This document shows, piece by piece, positions 1 to 6,742 of a stretch of 38,005 nucleotides of DNA. Source of the stretch: Eubacteriales bacterium (GTDB taxonomy: Bacteria; Bacillota; Clostridia; Lachnospirales; Lachnospiraceae); assembly GCA_030531555.1 (NCBI GenBank), contig JAUNNI010000021.1, positions 1-38,005 on the forward strand. The letters are read 5' to 3'. Within the stretch, counting starts at the first letter, position 1, and every line of letters begins with the position of its first letter. Below the pieces are notes generated by a model. That model was not told the DNA's origin. It saw only the letters and a program-made list of their open reading frames with translations, and made no database searches. Both the position numbers and the translations under genes were made by a program.

Positions 1-16
1 TGATTGTTGAGTTGAC

Positions 17-61
17 CGAGAGACAGAAACAAAAAAGCCGGATCATGAATCCGGTCTCTCG
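17..61 (-). terminator. Nested terminator hairpin after ssb
   Basis: Read on the minus strand, CCGGAT (49-54) and ATCCGG (38-43) form a stem closed by a 5-nt loop and followed by a six-T tract at 31-36, the pattern of a rho-independent terminator. An outer pair of 8-base arms at 17-24 and 54-61 (CGAGAGAC/GTCTCTCG) can also form and is mutually constrained with the inner stem. It lies about 100 nt after the ssb stop codon, so it most likely ends that transcript. Confidence 0.6.
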
Positions 62-162
62 TTTCGCACCATATCATCCAGTCGGTTCTGTATGTTCTCG
101 ATCCCCGTCTGGATGCTTTTACTTCCACATCGGAACCACCCCCTTTAAATACAGTAGCTTTG

Positions 163-612
163 CTACTGATCTACTTCTGGAGTATTAGCCTGCGCAGAAG
201 AATCAGGGACAGCACCAGTTTCAGGCTTTGCCTCCAAAGCAGGCTCTTGTTTTGCTGGGCAGAGTACGGCGGGAAAATGGAGTGGAGCTGCATTTCCTCG
301 CATAGGGCGGACGATGGAAGAACGAGCTGATACCTGAAATTCCTCCGCCGTAACTTCCAGAAAAATCCCTTCATTCGTTTGCTTTTGAGAAAGGTATCCT
401 TTGATACTGACGTGGGAACCTGGTTTGACAAGCTCCACCATGCGTCGGGCGATTCCTCGCCATGCGCTGACAGGGTATTCTTCCTTTTTTTCTACCCCAG
501 CCGCGGTACGGTGAGATACGGCCAGTCTCATAACCGCATGCGGCGTCTTTTCTACCCCTGACACCATATCAGGAGCCGAGACAACGATACCGGACAAGAA
601 TACATGATTCAT
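163..612 (-). CDS. ssb: Single-stranded DNA-binding protein (SSB), element type
   Basis: This 149-aa protein is an OB-fold SSB that would coat single-stranded DNA during transfer or replication of the surrounding element. Residues 1-105 show the SSB pattern: start MNHVFLSG, then AVSHRTAAGVEKKEEYPVSA, VKPGSHVSIKGYLSQKQ and ITAEEF-like strands. The C-terminal tail after residue 105 is low complexity and lacks the acidic DDIPF-type tip of chromosomal SSBs, as is common in mobile-element copies. The start is ATG with AAGGA nine bases upstream. The ATG overlaps the stop codon of a 44-codon gene (ATGA), so translation is probably coupled. The stop is TAG, one of few TAG ends in the window, and it lies inside a small hairpin (CAGTAG/CTACTG, 151-167). 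I am confident of the family. Confidence 0.9.
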   Translation of the reverse strand: MNHVFLSGIVVSAPDMVSGVEKTPHAVMRLAVSHRTAAGVEKKEEYPVSAWRGIARRMVELVKPGSHVSIKGYLSQKQTNEGIFLEVTAEEFQVSARSSIVRPMRGNAAPLHFPAVLCPAKQEPALEAKPETGAVPDSSAQANTPEVDQ

Positions 613-743
613 TTTCGATCCTTCTTTCTGTTTTTTCTGCAGTTCGGGAAGTATTCAGCCCTCCTTTCCGCACGAAAAAACGCTTCTTCGGAAATAGACG
701 AATTTTCTGTCACATGCAAGCCGTCGGGCTTGCCTGAGCACAT
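609..743 (-). CDS. Small 44-aa protein upstream of and coupled to ssb
   Basis: The gene starts at ATG 743 with AAAGG eight bases upstream and ends in TGA at 609-611, overlapping the ssb start by four bases. That ATGA overlap is typical of translationally coupled genes. The product begins MCSGKPDGLHVTENSS and ends in a strongly basic stretch, CRKNRKKDRK. I do not recognise a family and see no membrane segment or signal peptide. It lies between a strong promoter (844-872) and ssb, with nothing else on that transcript. It could be a real small protein or a leader ORF whose main task is to deliver ribosomes to ssb. Confidence 0.5.
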   Translation of the reverse strand: MCSGKPDGLHVTENSSISEEAFFRAERRAEYFPNCRKNRKKDRK

Positions 744-804
744 GTATTCGCCTTTCCCCGAGGGAAGCGTTATTTGCTTATGCTGTTTTCCCGATTTGCC
801 ACAA

Positions 805-838
805 AAGAAAAGGAGATGGTAGCCCCAACTCCTTTCTC
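805..838 (-). promoter_or_regulatory. Hairpin at the start of the ssb transcript
   Basis: Just after the predicted transcription start, AAAGGAG and CTCCTTT can pair across a 13-nt loop and are followed on the minus strand by TCTTTTG. This could act as an attenuator or as a stabilising 5' hairpin. The T tract is interrupted by a C, so termination is uncertain. Confidence 0.35.
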
Positions 839-843
839 ATTTT

Positions 844-872
844 ATCATAACATTTGTGAAATCCTTTGTCAA
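844..872 (-). promoter_or_regulatory. Strong sigma-A promoter for the ssb transcript
   Basis: On the minus strand there is TTGACA (867-872), a 17-bp spacer and TATGAT (844-849), a near-consensus sigma-A promoter. It reads into the 44-aa gene and ssb. Immediately upstream, at 885-910, three TTGCAA-type half sites (TTGCAT, TTGCAA, ATGCAA) are spaced ten bases apart, suggesting a regulator bound on one face of the helix. Confidence 0.8.
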
Positions 873-884
873 GGGCGCATTCTG

Positions 885-910
885 TTGCATTTCGTTGCAA
901 ATTGATGCAA
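885..910. promoter_or_regulatory. Three helically phased TTGCAW half sites
   Basis: TTGCAT (885-890), TTGCAA (895-900) and ATGCAA (905-910) repeat with a 10-bp period, the last in inverted orientation. They sit 12 bp upstream of the -35 box of the ssb promoter, where an activator or cooperative repressor would bind. No regulator was identified for them. The stretch 911-1079 beyond it holds no gene I can support. Confidence 0.4.
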
Positions 911-1079
911 TTTGGTAAAACGGCAGGAGAAAATGTCTATTTCCACACCATCGTCCGCAGAAAAACAAACGGCAACCGCCAATAACCAGTCGCTTACCGT
1001 GTTGAGCGTTATTCAGTCTTCTACTCTGTAGACGGCAGTATCATAAACCGTCAGATAAATAAATCGGTTGGCTCACACA

Positions 1080-1994
1080 TCATTCATCAAAAACGCCGGA
1101 ATCCACGATCTGGTTTATTGCTTCAATTGACACTTCATACGGAATTTGTTCCTCAAGGATTCGAGTTGTAACGCTTTCATAATCCGCTTTATAAACATCC
1201 TCTTTGACCAATCGGATCAGAATCTCTGACACATTCACTCCTGGCTGCGCGGAATGACAAATGCTGGTATTCTTAGCCCTGACTTCTCTTACTTCCTTAA
1301 CGAGACTTCTGAAATTACCGTCAATGGGAATGAGCGGAAGCAGTTTATATATATCGTAGATGTGACGGGAATGCCGCCGTACATTCCCTTTCATGTAATA
1401 ATCGCAGATAGCGAAAACCTTATCCGCCATCGTTCTGTCGATTCCCTGCACCTTCATAGAAAAGGGCGTCAAGCTGAATTCTTCAACGATGTCCGCCGCC
1501 TCTGTCTGCAGCATATCCCCAATATAGCTGTGAACAGGAAGAACTACGATTGGAAACGATACTTCCGCGAATGATGTTTCCAAAATTACCATGGGCTGTA
1601 AATCGCCATTCAGCTTCTCCGTAACCGTTTCATAATTAAGTATATATTTATTGTAACTTCTGTGGCTCCTTGTTTCATCAATATTTGGAATTGTCATGCC
1701 AAGGCTCCTCGCGACATCCTGAATTGTTTCTTTCACTTTTCCCATTTGACCCTGCGAAAGCTTAGTGTCGATTGTCACGTCAATATCTTCAGAAAACCGC
1801 TTGATAACCTTATGACACTTTGACAAAGACGTGCCGCCCTTGAACACAATAAACGGAAGTTTTTCAGCTAAGCCCTTCAATATGAGCGTGACATAATAGT
1901 CCTTTTCCACCACCGCGGGCGTAATCCCTTCTTGGTTCGCAGTAAAATGCACAGCATTCGCAAATTCATTTTTGATCTCATGTAGCCACGCCAT
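1080..1994 (-). CDS. abiEii: AbiEii-family nucleotidyltransferase toxin
   Basis: The 304-aa product matches the AbiEii/AbiGii toxin family of nucleotidyltransferases. Around residues 50-75 it has the pattern FKGGTSLSKC followed by RFSEDIDVTID, which gives the GG-T-S motif and the two catalytic aspartates of DNA polymerase beta-type nucleotidyltransferases. A C-terminal helical part with KVFAICDYYMKG and RHSRHIYDIYKL is also typical. Family members transfer nucleotides to RNA targets such as tRNA ends and cause growth arrest after phage infection. The start is ATG 1994, 17 bases inside the end of the antitoxin gene, so the two are translated as a unit. It appears full length. The function in this host is inferred from the family. 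Confidence 0.85.
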   Translation of the reverse strand: MAWLHEIKNEFANAVHFTANQEGITPAVVEKDYYVTLILKGLAEKLPFIVFKGGTSLSKCHKVIKRFSEDIDVTIDTKLSQGQMGKVKETIQDVARSLGMTIPNIDETRSHRSYNKYILNYETVTEKLNGDLQPMVILETSFAEVSFPIVVLPVHSYIGDMLQTEAADIVEEFSLTPFSMKVQGIDRTMADKVFAICDYYMKGNVRRHSRHIYDIYKLLPLIPIDGNFRSLVKEVREVRAKNTSICHSAQPGVNVSEILIRLVKEDVYKADYESVTTRILEEQIPYEVSIEAINQIVDSGVFDE

Positions 1995-2622
1995 TGATCA
2001 ATCCCACCTCATACATATTTCTGTAGATACGATCCGGATAATACGGAAGGTACGGTTCTAAGTTTTTAAATCGCAGATGATTCGCGTTCATATAACCCAG
2101 AAGCCGATCTGTCAACGCTGTTCCATTCAGTTCCGAAATGTCCATTACTTCTTTCAGCAGATCGAGGAACTGAAGGATTACAGCATTTTTATCATCTATT
2201 TCCACATATGGGCGTCTGACGATCATACGCTGCTTGCCAAGCATGGTGTCCCGATAATCCGTTGTCGCTTTATTGGTATAGATTTCATACACTGCGGGAA
2301 CCTGCGTGGTCAGCCCAAGTTGATTCGCGAAAAGCATCCCGCTTACATAACCGCAGCGTTTATTCTCATTAATCAAGTATTTCTTCCGTATGACTTCATC
2401 CACAGAAAGCATTGATCCAAATTGAAATATGGATTTTGCTGGACGGTAATAGATTCCAGCATCAAATCGCCTCATCCTGCCATCCTCTGTCAGTTTTTTT
2501 AGCTGCTGTCGGACGGAAGCTTCTTTCAACCCAGGAATACGGATTTCCGACAAGAAAATTGGTTCATTTTCTTGATAGTTTTTACACAGAAAATCATATA
2601 CAGTGTTTATTTGCGCCATCAT
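1978..2622 (-). CDS. abiEi: AbiEi-type antitoxin (winged-helix transcription repressor)
   Basis: This 214-aa protein pairs with the AbiEii toxin downstream. Residues 1-60 form a winged-helix DNA-binding domain (VYDFLCKNY, EASVRQQLKKLTEDGRMRRF, DAGIYYRP), followed by a C-terminal antitoxin domain of the DUF6088/AbiEi_4 kind. Such antitoxins repress their own promoter and neutralise the toxin in type IV fashion. An ATG seven codons earlier is open, but GGGAGGAGG lies directly before ATGATGGCG, so I place the start at 2622. The promoter at 2671-2699 is 49 bases upstream. The gene overlaps the toxin gene by 17 bases. Confidence 0.8.
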   Translation of the reverse strand: MMAQINTVYDFLCKNYQENEPIFLSEIRIPGLKEASVRQQLKKLTEDGRMRRFDAGIYYRPAKSIFQFGSMLSVDEVIRKKYLINENKRCGYVSGMLFANQLGLTTQVPAVYEIYTNKATTDYRDTMLGKQRMIVRRPYVEIDDKNAVILQFLDLLKEVMDISELNGTALTDRLLGYMNANHLRFKNLEPYLPYYPDRIYRNMYEVGLINGVAT

Positions 2623-2670
2623 GTCCTCCTCCCTCAAAAACATTTTAGAAAATTAAATTTCACATTTGTT

Positions 2671-2699
2671 ATTATACGCCGTCTGCAGCTACAATGCAA
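2671..2699 (-). promoter_or_regulatory. Promoter of the AbiE operon
   Basis: On the minus strand, TTGCAT (2694-2699), a 17-bp spacer and a perfect TATAAT (2671-2676) lie just upstream of the antitoxin gene. The family is autoregulated, so an operator is expected here, but I see no convincing inverted repeat. Confidence 0.75.
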
Positions 2700-2903
2700 G
2701 AAGTTTTAAAAAAAATAAGTGGATTCAAATACAAGGAAAAAGCATGACCGAAAAGGCAAGAACAAAGATTCAATGTTCACCATGTTTCGATCATGCTGTA
2801 TTGGTTCTCTATCATGTTCTCCCCAAAAAACGATCGATCCACCCTCTTCATTCGGTCATATTTCTTGAAACAGATCGTCCTGATATTTTTGACTGCCGCA
2901 GCG

Positions 2904-3356
2904 CTAAATCTTTATAATTCGTTTCGCATTCCAAGGGCCAACAGTTTTTATTATAGATTCCCTTTTTCTTTGCGGACAGTGCAGGAATAAGTGTTTGCTG
3001 TATAACACAAGATATTTTAATGCATCCTCCAATGGGAAAATGCATTGTACAAAGATATCGGACTGGTCAATTCTTTGGAGGATACGGTTTTGAATATGAC
3101 CGGGGAAGGATTGGTACCAATCATAATTTCCAAATGTGACAATACGATATAAAGGAAAATCACCCTGAAATCTCTCTAAGCATTCTCCCAGAAGCGCGGA
3201 CGTTTCGTCTGTCAGACAATAGGCAATATAGCGGATACGTGGAATCTTATTGATTAATGATACCATTTTCTCTGATGACAAGGGCCTGAATGGTTCAATC
3301 CATATTCCACAAATTGAATACTGAAAAATCAATTCTCCTGCTTCCATCTCTGTCAA
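2904..3356 (-). CDS. Hypothetical 150-aa protein, TTG start
   Basis: I do not recognise the family. The product is a soluble-looking mixed alpha/beta protein with aromatic-rich segments such as FGNYDWYQSFPGH and YLVLYSKHLFLHC. AGGAGGG stands six bases before a TTG at 3356, better placed than the ATG nine bases further in or an upstream ATG that would overlap the ribosome site. It is divergent from the Xre gene at 3563 and has its own strong promoter (3495-3523). Its stop is TAG. The frame stays open for 15 more codons, up to a TGA, with plausible protein-like content, so the true end is uncertain (see the TAG finding). Confidence 0.6.
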   Translation of the reverse strand: MTEMEAGELIFQYSICGIWIEPFRPLSSEKMVSLINKIPRIRYIAYCLTDETSALLGECLERFQGDFPLYRIVTFGNYDWYQSFPGHIQNRILQRIDQSDIFVQCIFPLEDALKYLVLYSKHLFLHCPQRKRESIIKTVGPWNAKRIIKI

Positions 3357-3494
3357 AATAATCCCTCCTGTCAATCACTGTGCTTGCTCTTTTACCCTAT
3401 CGGGTTTGAATGTTGCCATTGATCATCGGGTTTACTCTCTACATTGCCGTTCTTCTTCCTTTCAAAAATTTCTTTATTAGGCATTATTGGGATA

Positions 3495-3523
3495 ATTATA
3501 GTTTCTTTCTTTGATAAAGTCAA
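3495..3523 (-). promoter_or_regulatory. Promoter of the 2904-3356 gene
   Basis: On the minus strand, TTGACT (3518-3523), a 17-bp spacer and TATAAT (3495-3500) form an excellent sigma-A promoter. A TGGGAT half site at 3488-3493 abuts the -10 box and matches the arms of the palindrome at 3530-3545. Transcription should start near 3488, only a few bases before an ATG at 3484 that opens a 30-codon ORF, so a leaderless peptide is possible. Confidence 0.7.
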
Positions 3524-3529
3524 TCTAAA

Positions 3530-3545
3530 ATCCCATCTTTGGGAT
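3530..3545. promoter_or_regulatory. Palindromic operator ATCCCA-N4-TGGGAT
   Basis: A perfect 6+6 inverted repeat lies between the divergent genes, 18 bp upstream of the Xre start, with a further half site at 3488-3493. The size and position fit the binding site of the Xre protein encoded at 3563, which would control both directions. Confidence 0.5.
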
Positions 3546-3562
3546 AAACTGGAGGATAATGC

Positions 3563-3817
3563 ATGAAGATTTATGGCTTTGAGGGGAAATGCAACACGTC
3601 GGGAGAAAGAGTGAAAATGGCGCGAGAGCATTTGGGCATCAGCCAAAGCCAATTAGCAGCGCGGTTGCAGGTTGAAGGTATTCAACTAAACCAGAAAGCA
3701 ATAAGCAGAATAGAAACCGGTGATCGGGTCATTGCCGATTATGAACTGATTTTTCTGTCAAAATCACTGAAAGTTGACCTTGTTTGGCTATTGATGGGAG
3801 ATCAAACGAAAAAGTAA
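3563..3817 (+). CDS. Xre-family HTH regulator
   Basis: The 84-aa protein is essentially one helix-turn-helix domain of the Xre/Cro type: GERVKMAREHLGISQSQLAA, then NQKAISRIETGDR and the helix YELIFLSKSLKVDLVWLL. The ATG is preceded by GGAGG at eight bases. Divergent placement relative to the 2904-3356 gene, with a palindrome between them, suggests it represses that gene and itself. There is no C-terminal sensor domain, so the signal it responds to is not evident. Confidence 0.85.
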   Translation: MKIYGFEGKCNTSGERVKMAREHLGISQSQLAARLQVEGIQLNQKAISRIETGDRVIADYELIFLSKSLKVDLVWLLMGDQTKK

Positions 3818-3819
3818 AA

Positions 3820-3912
3820 AATCATTACTGTGCATCCTGCGGAGCAGCAGCAAAACAAGCCAGACTCAGGGAAAAGCAGCGCCGCTACCGGGAACGCCAG
3901 AAAGCAGCCCTT
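3820..3912 (+). pseudogene. C-terminal remnant of a zinc-ribbon protein
   Basis: Directly after the Xre gene and in a different frame, an open stretch without a start codon reads HYCASCGAAAKQARLREK and continues as a basic helix to a TAG at 3910-3912. A CxxC pair followed by a basic coiled tail resembles the end of small clostridial zinc-ribbon proteins. Reading through the TAG continues as RYRLERKKSRKINAS to a TAA. It looks like a fragment left after recombination. Confidence 0.35.
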
Positions 3913-3970
3913 TAGCGTTACCGTTTAGAAAGAAAAAAGTCCAGGAAAATCAACGCTTCCCGGCTACCCA

Positions 3971-4008
3971 ATCGGGGCAGGACGATATAATGGTCGCCCT
4001 GCCCCGAT
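3971..4008. repeat. 11-bp perfect inverted repeat
   Basis: ATCGGGGCAGG (3971-3981) and CCTGCCCCGAT (3998-4008) pair perfectly around a 16-nt loop. No T tract follows on either strand, so it is not a standard terminator. It lies in the 300-nt gap between two HTH genes that is otherwise occupied by the zinc-ribbon remnant and the next promoter. Confidence 0.5.
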
Positions 4009-4069
4009 AACGGCCTTGAATGAAGCTGAAAAAGTCAATCAAAAGATTGTGCATTTTTCTTTCGATGCG

Positions 4070-4098
4070 TTGACATTATAACGGTATGCCGGTATAAT
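4070..4098 (+). promoter_or_regulatory. Promoter of the HTH/nucleotidyltransferase pair
   Basis: TTGACA (4070-4075), a 17-bp spacer and TATAAT (4093-4098) give a consensus sigma-A promoter 24 bases before the GTG start of the HTH gene. The direct repeat CGGTAT-GC-CGGTAT occupies the spacer and -10 region and is a likely operator for the HTH protein. Confidence 0.85.
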
Positions 4099-4121
4099 AT
4101 TATTGAAGGGAGTGACGCGCA

Positions 4122-4691
4122 GTGTATCTGGATCATCAGCTTCAGCAAAAAAACATGACCATCTATCGCCTATCGAAAGAAAGCGGTGTTCCCTATGCTA
4201 CGCTGAACGATATTTGCAATGGCAAGACACGGCTGGAAAAATGCAGCGCTGAAACAGTGTATCGTATTGCTCACGCTTTGGATACCCCGATGGACAATCT
4301 GTTGGCTCCTTTTTTGGAGAAAAGAAGCAGCTTTGAACTGTTCAAAAGCAGCGTTTGCCACCGTTTGAAGGAGCTTGGTGATATTGATTTTATCCTGGAT
4401 ACCTTGCAGCGTGATGAAATCCGCGCTTACTATCAGCGCAAATGGTATCCCGAAAGCCTGTATCTGCTGGCCATGCTGGATTATATCAGCCGTTTGAATA
4501 ACGTGCCGTTGTGCAAAGAGTATGACGATTTGCGAAGCGCAAAGCTCGACCATACCATTTATCCCGCAAGCGTATTGGCAATGTGCGCCGTAAGGGAAGA
4601 TACACAAGCGAAAGAGAAAGCCAGAAGAGAAGCGATTCCTGAATTCCTGAAATACAACATTATTGAAAACGAGGTACGAAATGTCATCTGA
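4122..4691 (+). CDS. HTH antitoxin-like protein of a nucleotidyltransferase pair
   Basis: The 189-aa product has an N-terminal Cro/Xre-type HTH (MTIYRLSKESGVPYATLNDI, residues 12-60) and an alpha-helical C-terminal half with a LFKSSVCHRLKELGDIDF region. The start is GTG 4122, preceded by GAAGGGAG. Its end overlaps the next gene by 11 bases. HTH proteins translated together with a nucleotidyltransferase are typical of AbiE-like and MNT-like toxin-antitoxin pairs, so I infer an autoregulating antitoxin. I have no direct evidence for toxicity of the partner. Confidence 0.7.
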   Translation: MYLDHQLQQKNMTIYRLSKESGVPYATLNDICNGKTRLEKCSAETVYRIAHALDTPMDNLLAPFLEKRSSFELFKSSVCHRLKELGDIDFILDTLQRDEIRAYYQRKWYPESLYLLAMLDYISRLNNVPLCKEYDDLRSAKLDHTIYPASVLAMCAVREDTQAKEKARREAIPEFLKYNIIENEVRNVI

Positions 4692-5493
4692 ACAAAGAAT
4701 CGAATTTACCAAGGACAATATTGACTTATATCTGAAAGAAGTGGCGAAGGCATACAGAAAACTGGTGGGCAAAGATTTTCCTGCTGAAATCGTATTGATC
4801 GGCGGAGCATCCATCCTGGTCAATTATGGTTTTCGCGGCATGACCACAGACGTGGACGTATTGATCCATGCTTCATCCGGCATGAAAGACGCGATCAACC
4901 GGGTGGGCGATAAATTCGATTTGCCCAACGGTTGGCTAAACTCTGACTTTACAAAAACGCACTCCTACACCCCGAAGCTGTATCAATACGCAGTGTATTA
5001 CAGGACGTATGCCAACGTGCTGACAGTCCGAACCATAGCGGCTGAATACCTGATCGCCATGAAGCTGTGTTCCGGCAGGCAGTACAAAAACGATTTGTCT
5101 GACGTACTGGGAATCTTGGCAGAGCACGAAAAGAGAGGCACGCCCATCACCATGGAGCAAATACAAGCTGCCGTTCAAAATTTTTATGGAGCATGGGATT
5201 ATCTTCCCGAAAGCTCCCGCCAATTCATTGAACGCACCATGACAAATCCCCACCTTGAAGCCCTCTACAATCAGATTGCAGCCGCTGAAAAAGAAACGAA
5301 AGAATCCCTGATCGACTTTGAACAGAAATATCCTGGTGTAACAAATGAAGCGAATGTCAACGATATTATCAAGTCATTGAAGGAAAGGAAATGTATTCCG
5401 CTGAAAGAGCAGTTGAGCCAAGCGCAGCCGGAAAACGAGAAAAACATCCAGGCAAAGAAAACAAAACGCAAAAGAAACGCATCCGAACTGTAA
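4681..5493 (+). CDS. Nucleotidyltransferase, probable toxin (DUF6036-like)
   Basis: The 270-aa protein has the polymerase-beta nucleotidyltransferase signature near residues 40-62: IVLIGGASILVNYGFRG followed by TTDVDVLI, giving the GG-S motif and the D-x-D metal ligands. The rest is helical, ending in a lysine-rich tail (KKTKRKRNASEL). DUF6036-type proteins share this layout. I chose ATG 4681 because it overlaps the end of the HTH gene and has a GAGG upstream; an ATG 18 bases earlier is inside the HTH gene. Together with the HTH gene it forms a second nucleotidyltransferase pair only 2.7 kb from the AbiE pair. A terminator follows at 5545. Confidence 0.75.
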   Translation: MSSEQRIEFTKDNIDLYLKEVAKAYRKLVGKDFPAEIVLIGGASILVNYGFRGMTTDVDVLIHASSGMKDAINRVGDKFDLPNGWLNSDFTKTHSYTPKLYQYAVYYRTYANVLTVRTIAAEYLIAMKLCSGRQYKNDLSDVLGILAEHEKRGTPITMEQIQAAVQNFYGAWDYLPESSRQFIERTMTNPHLEALYNQIAAAEKETKESLIDFEQKYPGVTNEANVNDIIKSLKERKCIPLKEQLSQAQPENEKNIQAKKTKRKRNASEL

Positions 5494-5544
5494 CAAAGCA
5501 TAATTTAATAAACCATGCACATGAATGACTGTGTGTGTACATTG

Positions 5545-5572
5545 CGTCACTCTTACATCGAGTGGCGTTTTT
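5545..5572 (+). terminator. Terminator after the nucleotidyltransferase gene
   Basis: CGTCACTC (5545-5552) pairs with GAGTGGCG (5560-5567), with one G-T pair, around a 7-nt loop and is followed by TTTTTATTT. This is a standard rho-independent terminator for the HTH/nucleotidyltransferase transcript. Confidence 0.8.
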
Positions 5573-5590
5573 ATTTAAGGAGGGATGAAC

Positions 5591-5782
5591 GTGGAAATTA
5601 CAATGATTTCAAACAGTAGAAATGAAGCAAATCAGCCAGCAGCCACTTTTTACAAGGTGATTGATGGCAAGCCATTTATGGTTCAGGTTTTCTTTCCGTC
5701 TGCCAATGCTGAGTTGATGCAGAACAAGATAGAACGTATGTTGAGAATGGACATTTTGAGAGATATGAGAAAAATGTCATAA
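5591..5782 (+). CDS. Small TnpW-like element protein
   Basis: The product is 63 aa from a GTG at 5591. An ATG six bases earlier lies directly against the AGGAGGG site, which is too close. The pattern TFYKVIDGKPFMVQVFFPS followed by a helix rich in M and K resembles the small TnpW-type proteins encoded in clostridial integrative elements, but the match is by eye and weak. It lies between the terminator at 5572 and the broken sigma gene. The function of this family is unknown. Confidence 0.55.
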   Translation: MEITMISNSRNEANQPAATFYKVIDGKPFMVQVFFPSANAELMQNKIERMLRMDILRDMRKMS

Positions 5783-5833
5783 GTATCGGGTAACAATGGC
5801 AAATACGCCAGGTTAAATAACGAAGAAAAAACT

Positions 5834-5846
5834 TTGAAAATTTCAA
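5834..5846. promoter_or_regulatory. Short palindrome TTGAAAATTTCAA
   Basis: A 13-bp perfect palindrome lies about 75 bases upstream of the truncated sigma gene. It could be an operator, but AT-rich palindromes of this size are common. Confidence 0.25.
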
Positions 5847-5921
5847 GAAATACTATTGCATTTGAGTGTACAAATCCGGCTTTCCATTCGTCTTAATTAG
5901 TGAAGGAAGGAGGTGATCGGT

Positions 5922-6085
5922 ATGGAGCGTGCTGCGGTACCCAGCATGACCCGAGAGCAGATATTGGAAACATGGGTTCACACCTATGCAGGAGCAATCC
6001 TAAAAACCTGCTTTATTTATTTGGCCGATCATGATCTTGCACAAGACGCGATGCAAGATACGTTTATGAAAGCATGGGAATACAA
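5922..6085 (+). pseudogene. Truncated ECF sigma factor (region 2 only)
   Basis: AAGGAGG eight bases before ATG 5922 gives a good start. Residues 13-52 match sigma-70 region 2: ILETWVHTYAGAILKTCFIY then LADHDLAQDAMQDTFMKAW. After AW the sigma pattern stops abruptly, and region 4 is absent. The reading frame runs on to 6287 only by chance composition. This looks like a deletion junction joining the start of an element-borne ECF sigma gene to unrelated sequence. The product could not bind -35 elements. Confidence 0.6.
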
Positions 6086-6086
6086 G

Positions 6087-6355
6087 GGGTGGGAGCTATT
6101 AAGGAGATCAAAAAGTCGTTCGGAGAAAAGTCCTTGGATTCTCTTAGCAAATATAAGATTGGCTATCTTCACAAACGGATTGCTGATACTGATAATCTTA
6201 ATACCTTACTTCAGTGGGATTCCATTATTACTACAGACACAGAATTCCTTTCCGATGGTTATAGGGTTCAGTTTACTCAAATCATAAATAATGGCATTAT
6301 GACCGATGAAATCTTTGACTTAGTAATCGAGACGGCAAATATTGGCAACGGATAA
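6087..6355 (+). pseudogene. C-terminal fragment of an unknown protein fused behind the sigma remnant
   Basis: In the frame that opens at ATG 6074, the stretch AIKEIKKSFGEKSLDSLSKY onward looks protein-like, with balanced composition, to the TAA at 6355. The first 5-6 codons belong to the sigma gene read out of frame. I do not recognise a family. It is most simply the 3' end of a gene whose front was removed by the same deletion. A strong terminator follows at 6396-6445. Confidence 0.35.
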
Positions 6356-6395
6356 CAGTCAATCACAATTCCACGACAATATAAATCCCTATGCA

Positions 6396-6445
6396 AAAAG
6401 ATCTGACCCGCTCAACCTAAAAGATTGAATCGGGGCAGATCTTTT
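6396..6445. terminator. Bidirectional terminator-type hairpin
   Basis: AAAAGATCTGACCCG (6396-6410) and CGGGGCAGATCTTTT (6431-6445) pair over 15 bp with one mismatch around a 20-nt loop. The A/T ends of the stem give a U tract in either direction. It closes the plus-strand region that contains the sigma remnant. Confidence 0.75.
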
Positions 6446-6633
6446 GTCAATATAGTAACACCTTAGGCATCATAGACAGCGTATTAAATTCTCTTTCTAA
6501 ACTTGTCCCTGAAACTACGTCTGACCATCCACTATTTTCTTACCGTTGAAGTGTTAGGTGGATTGCGAGGGTGTCGACGTAAACGAGTTGTAAATCATGT
6601 TTCCGTTTTAAATATGAATAATCATTTTTTAGT

Positions 6634-6657
6634 CAAAATGTAATTAATTACATTTTG
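6634..6657. promoter_or_regulatory. Perfect 24-bp palindrome, probable operator
   Basis: The arms CAAAATGTAATT (6634-6645) and AATTACATTTTG (6646-6657) are perfect reverse complements. The site lies 18 bp upstream of a -35-like TTGACT at 6676 in an otherwise gene-poor stretch (6446-6906). A dimeric repressor such as TetR or MarR type would fit a site of this length, but no cognate regulator is encoded next to it. Confidence 0.5.
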
Positions 6658-6675
6658 GTATGTGCCATTATAGAC

Positions 6676-6703
6676 TTGACTGCACTATATTTAATAGAAT
6701 AAT
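6676..6703 (+). promoter_or_regulatory. Probable promoter of a small ORF
   Basis: TTGACT (6676-6681), a 16-bp spacer and AATAAT (6698-6703) precede the 37-codon ORF at 6743 and follow the large palindrome, so this looks like one regulated transcription unit. Confidence 0.4.
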
Positions 6704-6742
6704 ACTTGAAATTATGATACTACAAGAGAAAGAGGCATATTA

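Noticed and set aside
604-822. Plus-strand frame of 72 codons
   Set aside because: Opposes the promoter, leader and 44-codon gene of the ssb transcript and has no ribosome site.
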